Source: Mangifera indica
Taxonomy: Eukaryota > Streptophyta > Magnoliopsida > Sapindales > Anacardiaceae
Assembly: GCF_011075055.1 (NCBI RefSeq)
Contig: NC_058137.1
Coordinates: 10,835,463-10,899,462, forward strand
Direction: 5' to 3'
Length of the DNA stretch: 64,000 nt
How positions within the stretch are numbered: position 1 is the first letter of the stretch; every line of letters starts with the position of its first letter. Both the position numbers and the translations under genes were made by a program. The notes below the pieces were generated by a model that was given only the letters and a program-made list of their open reading frames with translations, did not search any database and had not been told where the DNA came from. This document shows, piece by piece, positions 58,868 to 64,000 of this stretch.

Positions 58868-60115
58868 ATTTCACAATTTTTTATGAAAAACATGGATTTC
58901 AAAACTCAAAATAGTTTTAGGCAATGACTGAAATCACATCCGATCAATGTGATTCTAACCATAATTACACTAAAATTCTAGTCAAAATTATACTAGAATA
59001 GTGCAACCAGGTCATAATCGTACAATCAATTCTTATTAGACCATCGAAATTATGCAATTCTAGTCAAAATCAAACTGATATAGTGTAATTTTGATGCGAT
59101 TTTAATCCTAATTATAATTGTGATTAATTGGTGCAATCTCATAATTTTGACAGACTAGAGTTAAGGTTTTGAATTTTTTTCAATTGAATAATATGAACGT
59201 AAGTGATAAATTTTTAAGTTAATGAAGAAAAATGTAATTTCCTTATACTTTAGAGTTACAAGTTTTATTAAATTTATAATATTCATATGTTTTATAAATT
59301 GACAAAAATGTTTTTCGATAATTAAAACAAACATTTAATTTTTGGTGAAAAGTGGGAAACATCCTTTTTTTTTTTTTTAACCCTAAGGGTGAGAACTTGT
59401 CATAATTCAAGTGGGAGATAGTAGTCAGCCCGTTAATTAATGCAAAAACAACTTATTATATATAACAAGTATTTAAAATTTGTTTAACCCTTTATTGAAG
59501 TAATGGAGTGATGTGGTGCTACGGCGATATGATAGATTTTTTCCAAGTCGAGAATGCATTAAAATCCAATGAATTAGCAAAGGTAATGTGCCCAACCTTT
59601 TTTAATGAATTCCCGGGACCACGCATAAACCATATTTGTTGCGGAAATTATGATTATGATTATATTGTTTTTGCAATCTTGATGAGCGGAAATCTTTGCA
59701 AAACTGTATTATAACTACCGTTAAACCTAGTGCCAAGGGAAAATAAGAATGATCCTAAGAATTTGTGGGGATTGTAAGAAAAACCATAATAATGAGACTA
59801 GTTATAAACTCAGACTATTAACTCAAAATTCAACAAATTAATTATTTGTTAAATTGGATTACGTAGATGTTTATGAGTTGTTTGAATTTAAGTTGATGTA
59901 AGTTACTCTTTAAGAATGACAGATTACCAATTAAAAATTAAAAAAAAAAAAAAAAGGAATGAAACAAAGAAGAGTAGCATTTTATTAGATCCGAAGTTTA
60001 ACAATAATAAAATAACACATTCATCCCCTTATTTTGTAATTAATAAGTATTCATACACCTGTAATAACATGGATTAATATTCAATTAAAATTTTACACTT
60101 TTTATTTTTCGAATT
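58868..60115. other. interval downstream of P450 copy 2 without recognised genes
   Basis: Mostly AT-rich. A plus frame of 68 codons at 59508-59714 (with FFNEFPGPR) has somewhat higher complexity but no family I recognise. A poly-A run lies at about 59938-59956. Nothing else supported. Confidence 0.4.
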
Positions 60116-61627
60116 TCAATATGATTTCCTATTAATCTTAACCATTAATCCATGTTTCATGCGTAAACTGACACTAAGAGTAGGAATCACGGGGTGATTT
60201 TCTAGCACTTGAATATCATAGTTATAAATTATAGCAGATGTAATGGCTTTCATTACAATGAAAGCAACTTCTTTGCCGGGGCACAATCTTGGCCTCGTAT
60301 TGAAGGTAAAAAACTTGTGAGAGGGCTCATGTTTAATTCTTCCCTCGCCTGTTATCCATCGCTCCGGCTTGAATTCATAGCAGTCTTCGCCCCACACCGT
60401 CTCCATTCTCCCCATTGCATACGTAGAAATTATTACTATCGTCTTTTCATTCACTCTATGACCGCTTGGAAGCTTGTCTTGCTGTACTGGCGTCCTGGTT
60501 TCATAAGGAATAGAGGGGAACAACCTCAAGGATTCGCACAAAGCTGCATGCAGATAAACAAGGTTGCTCAGCTCGTCGAAATTAAACAAACGAGGACGAT
60601 CCTCGTCACCTTTGTTTGCGTCTTTTGGTGCTTCATTGAGTTTAATCTCTTCTCTGATTTTACGGAAAGCTTCAGTGTTCTTTGAGAGCAACCAGAAGAA
60701 CCAAGAAAGTGCAGCACCTGTTGTGTCTTCGCCGGCGAAAATGGTGCTTATTACGTTGTCTCTCATGACTTCCTCATCGTTATCTCTAGGTTGAATGATA
60801 TCATTTCGGTTCAGGTAAAGGTTCAAAAGATTGAAACTCTCTTCATCTTTTCTGGGTTCATCTTGTTTAACCAGAACATTCTGATAGAATTCATCAATAA
60901 CGCTCCAGCTATCTCTGTATTTTCTTTCTTTCCCAATTCTCAACAATCTTTGCAACTTCCAAAGTGTTTCCGGCACAATATGCCTAAAAAATATCACTTC
61001 GCCCACATAATCTAACGCCTTCAATAATGGAATTTCCGGCATTCCAACAGAAAGAGATTTCAGGTTACATCCGGTGGCGATAATCATCGCATAATCAAAT
61101 GTGTACCGCTTCAACAAATCCTGCAAATCCACAGCTAGATCATTATTGCAGGCTTGTTCAAAAACTGGGATGAGTCCTTTCTCAATAATTTCCGGGACGA
61201 CTTTGGCAGTGAGCTGATGAAATTTTGTGTGAGTGAAGAATCCCCGGGCAGCTTTTCTTTGTATTGTCCACTCTTCAAAATCAGAATTGAAAAGGCCGTG
61301 GCCAAAAATATCGAATCGCTTTTGCCATTCAGTGCCTTTGGGATATCTTGAAAAGTTTGTGGTGAGCATGTAGTGAACATTGGCGGGATCACTGGTGAAT
61401 AAAAAATTGTTTGGAGAGAGCCAGTAATTGATGAGAATTGTGCCCTTTTTAATCCTCAAAATTTGACTGAGATTATCATGTAAAAGGTGGAAATCAAAAA
61501 ACAATTCAGGAAAATTTCCGAAAATGGGCAAGTGGCGGAGGGCCAGCTTGTTTTTGTTCCTGTAAAACTTTAGAAAAAGAGAGAAAATAAAGGCTAAGAT
61601 CATGCATTGAAGGTAGGCTAAAAGCAT
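60116..61627 (-). CDS. cytochrome P450, CYP96-type (alkane hydroxylase MAH1-like), copy 2
   Basis: Intronless, 503 residues from the ATG at 61625-61627, ending in the same KINRKSY as copy 1. The open frame extends to a TTG at 61663, but ATG at 61627 matches the start of copy 1 and the TATA box lies about 70 bp before it, so ATG is chosen. N-terminal anchor about residues 3-21. The motifs are AGEDTT in the I-helix (normal Gly, Glu before Asp), ESLR, FKPERW and the haem loop FNTRPRLCPG, again with Arg for the first Gly. It retains the five residues PRKDE that copy 1 lacks. CYP96 enzymes hydroxylate mid-chain positions of wax alkanes or related lipids in the ER; the substrate here is not known. 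No stops or frameshifts. Confidence 0.9.
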   Translation of the reverse strand: MLLAYLQCMILAFIFSLFLKFYRNKNKLALRHLPIFGNFPELFFDFHLLHDNLSQILRIKKGTILINYWLSPNNFLFTSDPANVHYMLTTNFSRYPKGTEWQKRFDIFGHGLFNSDFEEWTIQRKAARGFFTHTKFHQLTAKVVPEIIEKGLIPVFEQACNNDLAVDLQDLLKRYTFDYAMIIATGCNLKSLSVGMPEIPLLKALDYVGEVIFFRHIVPETLWKLQRLLRIGKERKYRDSWSVIDEFYQNVLVKQDEPRKDEESFNLLNLYLNRNDIIQPRDNDEEVMRDNVISTIFAGEDTTGAALSWFFWLLSKNTEAFRKIREEIKLNEAPKDANKGDEDRPRLFNFDELSNLVYLHAALCESLRLFPSIPYETRTPVQQDKLPSGHRVNEKTIVIISTYAMGRMETVWGEDCYEFKPERWITGEGRIKHEPSHKFFTFNTRPRLCPGKEVAFIVMKAITSAIIYNYDIQVLENHPVIPTLSVSLRMKHGLMVKINRKSY

Positions 61628-61990
61628 GGTTGTGAAGATTAATTGGAAAGCAATTTGCTTCAATTGAGGTGTTAATGAAGTTATTTAGAAGAGATAATTT
61701 TATACTTAGAGTTGCCAGTCATAGCAATTGTGTTTTGTGTGTTTTCAGCACCAAAAACAGCTGAAATGCAAACTAACAAGGGCTGAAATTGCATAGCACA
61801 AGGAGAAAAACATGGAAAGGTGCGGATAATGCTTTAGTTTTTAGAAGTAATTATTTTTCTTTTTATTGTTTTTAGACAATTAATGAATAATTAAAAAAAC
61901 GCTGCATAAATTATAAATATATATTTTTAACGAATGATGTATAAGGACTCAGATTAAATAATTCAAGTGAATGAGTCGCATATTGTTTTG
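61628..61990 (-). repeat. duplicated P450 upstream region, copy 2
   Basis: Partner of 33479-33830; the order of shared blocks is the same. Similarity ends near 61990. Confidence 0.75.
61697..61704 (-). promoter_or_regulatory. TATA box of P450 copy 2
   Basis: Minus strand TATAAAAT, about 70 bp before the ATG, in the same surroundings as the box of copy 1. With a normal 25-30 bp spacing, transcription would start near the upstream TTG, which leaves the ATG at 61627 as the first usable start. Confidence 0.55.
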
Positions 61991-62366
61991 AACTTAAATT
62001 CTCTAGCTGAATAATTTCTATTTGAGAAACACCTCTTTTGAGATAGAAGTCCAGTAGAGAATACAAGTAAACTTTCTAACTCATGACTGCGAGAAGACTT
62101 CCGCTTGGCAAAGAATTTGTGCATAAGTTTCTATAAGGATATTCTATATCTCATCCGTAAGAGGAAGTTGGCTTCACCTTCCAGTTTTATATGATATTTT
62201 CAATGTTGTGAAATATTTTATTTTAGTTCAATTATAATAGGAATAAATATTTAAAATCTTACTTGAATTAGGAATCTCAAGATTATCTTAATTATATAAT
62301 ATGGTAAGATTATCATAATATTCAAAAATCTTATCAAAAGGTTACTATTAATCTTATAAGTTGAGG
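61991..62366. other. short interval without recognised genes
   Basis: AT-rich, no motif or repeat that I can assign. Confidence 0.4.
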
Positions 62367-63330
62367 TTGTTTTTGTCAACCTGATACAATATATGGATGC
62401 ATGTTAAATGCATGTCAACCAAACTTACTCGTCAAGAGGACTTCACATAAATGATAATCTTAGTGTTTTTGTAATAAATCCTGTAATAGATGGTGTGTAT
62501 ATAATCTTTAGACTTGAGATCATCAAAACATGTCTTATACCAATTAACTCAGTTTGACACTAGTGTGACATAACCCTTTTTAGAGGGTTATCGATGTGGT
62601 AGTGGTTGGCTATGTGGAAAAGTGTAGTAAGGCTTTGGTGAATCTATAAATGATGAATCACTCTCGAGTGTGGAAGAAAGATATTTCATAGTGTTCTTTG
62701 ACTGACGACTACAACCAATTAAATTTGTAGCCACAATGCATATTAAGGTTGATGCTTGAATCCAGTGAAACTCAATCATTTCTTTGAAAGTCAACTTAAG
62801 ATAACTAAGATGTACACTACTTTTATGTCTCAACCTTGATAAGATGTAATAATAATAAAGTGATTCAATTGCATAATAATCGTACCATTATAAGGTTACA
62901 TTCTCCATAGTTGGGTGGTCAAAGCATGCTAGAGGTTGCTTATGGTATATGAATAAAAAGATGAATAATTATAAGATTAATCATGATTTTATTTAGTACT
63001 AACATATTAGAGAACCTATGGGTCACACATATAAACGGTTATTTTTTACTAATTCGAAATATTGGGGTTTATTATATGAAAGTGAATCATCTTGAGTTAT
63101 CTCAAATTTGGCGAATTTAGATCTCTAAAAGTTTTTTATTAAATAAAACATATATGCGTATAATTAATATAAATTATGCGATTAGGATAAAAATGCAAAT
63201 ACCCATTTTTAAGGACTGGAGTATATAAGGAGTCTACTAAGGTTATAATATAAATTCACACTTCTTCATAACCTTAGACACTCTAATTACTTTAGCCAAC
63301 TACAATTAAGGAGATAAAAATGAATTCTTT
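62367..63330 (+). repeat. internal fragment of the long copia LTR
   Basis: Matches the middle of the 7106-9043 LTR: TGTCAACCTGATACAATATA corresponds to TGTTGACAACTTGGTGAAAC near 7429, CTTTAGACTTGAGATCATCA to CTTAGACTTGAGATCATAAG near 7565, and CCTATGGGTCACACATA near 63017 to the CCTATAGGTCACGTACA block near 8096. A TATATAAGGAG box lies at about 63222. Both LTR ends are missing. Confidence 0.6.
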
Positions 63331-63412
63331 CAAACCTTTTCTCTCCATATTTTGTCCATACACTAACTTTGATAATACATGCTAGTACATATGTGTCTCC
63401 CTGATTCGTAGA

Positions 63413-64000
63413 TGTAAGGATTTTGCGGTCTTTGATAGCAAAATAACAAATTAAAATTTTAGTTTAATGACACAAACACACCACAAAAACCCCTTCTAGA
63501 TCATTTTCGTAGAATAATTTATTTACAAGCATACAAAAACACGTATAGGGTTTTTTAATAAATATACATGCATAGGAAGCTCCTTCGTCTTTCATTAATG
63601 GAAAGAGGTCATGAAGCCGCTTTCAAAACCAAGCGTAGAGTTGCTTCTTGGTATCCACAAGAAGCAGTACTGATGGTGGCATGGTTATGCTCAGGGCTTG
63701 CCAGAACCTGAGGACAACTTTAATGTAAAAGGGAATGAAAACTCTCTCCCTATGATGGCTAGGGTTGTATATAAAATATGTATTGTTGTGTTCAAAGTGA
63801 GCAAGGGCATACACACACATACATACAAAAATACGATTACATATGTCGCCTAAGACTTGAACATGTCTAGGGCTACTCTTCCATGCTTACTTGGGACTAA
63901 TGAGTGTCCCAACATGCACGGCTTGGGTGGGAATCATCCCACCTTTGCCTACACATTTACAACTCATGAGAGTTGTATAATTGGTAAGTGTAATTAATGT
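63413..64000 (-). repeat. long copia LTR, minus strand, running off the window
   Basis: The minus strand matches 8441-9043: the CTTAGGCGACA block, TACATATTTTATATACAACC (with TATATACAACC at 8673-8683), GGTTCTGGCAAGCC and the terminal AAAATCCTTACA. Its inner end at 63413 adjoins what would be a primer region to the left. The frame 63623-63820 lies inside it and is not a gene. Confidence 0.65.

Noticed and set aside
59508..59714. Possible P450 fragment (FFNEFPGPR)
   Set aside because: The resemblance to the haem loop is superficial; no other P450 block is nearby.
61628..61663. Longer start for P450 copy 2 at a TTG codon
   Set aside because: TTG is not a likely plant start, the TATA box is too close, and the ATG at 61627 matches copy 1.
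1..64000. CRISPR array, tRNA, rRNA or operon-like gene sets
   Set aside because: No regularly spaced identical repeats, no tRNA cloverleaf or rRNA sequence recognised, and gene content is that of a plant nuclear genome.

Overview
The window looks like nuclear DNA of a flowering plant, most likely a eudicot. It is strongly AT-rich, it is packed with plant Ty1/copia and Ty3/gypsy LTR retrotransposons in many states of decay, and its only clear host genes are two intronless cytochrome P450 genes of the plant CYP96 type (mid-chain alkane / fatty-acid hydroxylase-like, CYP86 clan). No bacterial operon, phage, CRISPR array or RNA gene was found. Most short open frames in the window are chance frames or fragments of dead transposons.

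Layout. 1-2677: minus-strand copia element cut by the window edge (gag start, long leader, PBS, 5' LTR). 2715-3075: solo copia LTR with a perfect 5-bp target duplication. 3246-3602: small foldback element. About 3760-9450: plus-strand copia remnant (gag/protease, RT, RNase H) with long LTRs. 9640-10640: minus-strand integrase remnant. About 10647-13420: a nest in which a CACTA-like element holds a short LTR element (10872-12912, duplication AAAAG), which in turn holds a long-inverted-repeat MITE (11876-12653). 13420-19800: AT-rich DNA with a second, 887-bp foldback MITE (16377-17263) flanked by a perfect 9-bp duplication and one orphan exon-like stretch. 19810-24124: decayed copia. 24200-24900: minus-strand copia protease remnant. 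25443-30079: Tork/Tnt1-like copia. 30340-31030: gag remnant.

31976-33478 (minus): first P450. Upstream of it a copia remnant (33930-36932, continuing after 48571) is interrupted twice: by a 2,065-bp solo LTR (34198-36262) and by the best-preserved element of the window, an 11.6-kb Athila-type Ty3/gypsy retrotransposon (36933-48566). That element has two 1,349-bp LTRs differing at about seven positions, a GTATA target duplication, a tRNA-Asp primer site, a continuous gag-protease-RT-RNase H-integrase frame broken by a single TGA, an env-position gene broken by a single TAG, and two polypurine tracts each preceded by a small hairpin. 51437-58862: a minus-strand copia with LTR ends 5'-TA...CA-3' and an ATTAC duplication. 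60116-61627 (minus): second P450, a paralogue of the first that shares its upstream region. 62367-64000: more pieces of the long copia LTR, in both orientations.

Biology. The two P450 genes are a same-orientation duplicate pair about 28 kb apart, now separated by nested retrotransposons. Both keep full reading frames and matching TATA boxes, but both carry Arg in place of the usual first Gly of the haem-binding loop, and the first gene has also lost the I-helix Gly. I see no new multi-gene system. The most unusual signals are the P450 substitutions, the paired hairpin/polypurine modules in the Athila element, the non-canonical copia LTR ends, and the long foldback MITEs.
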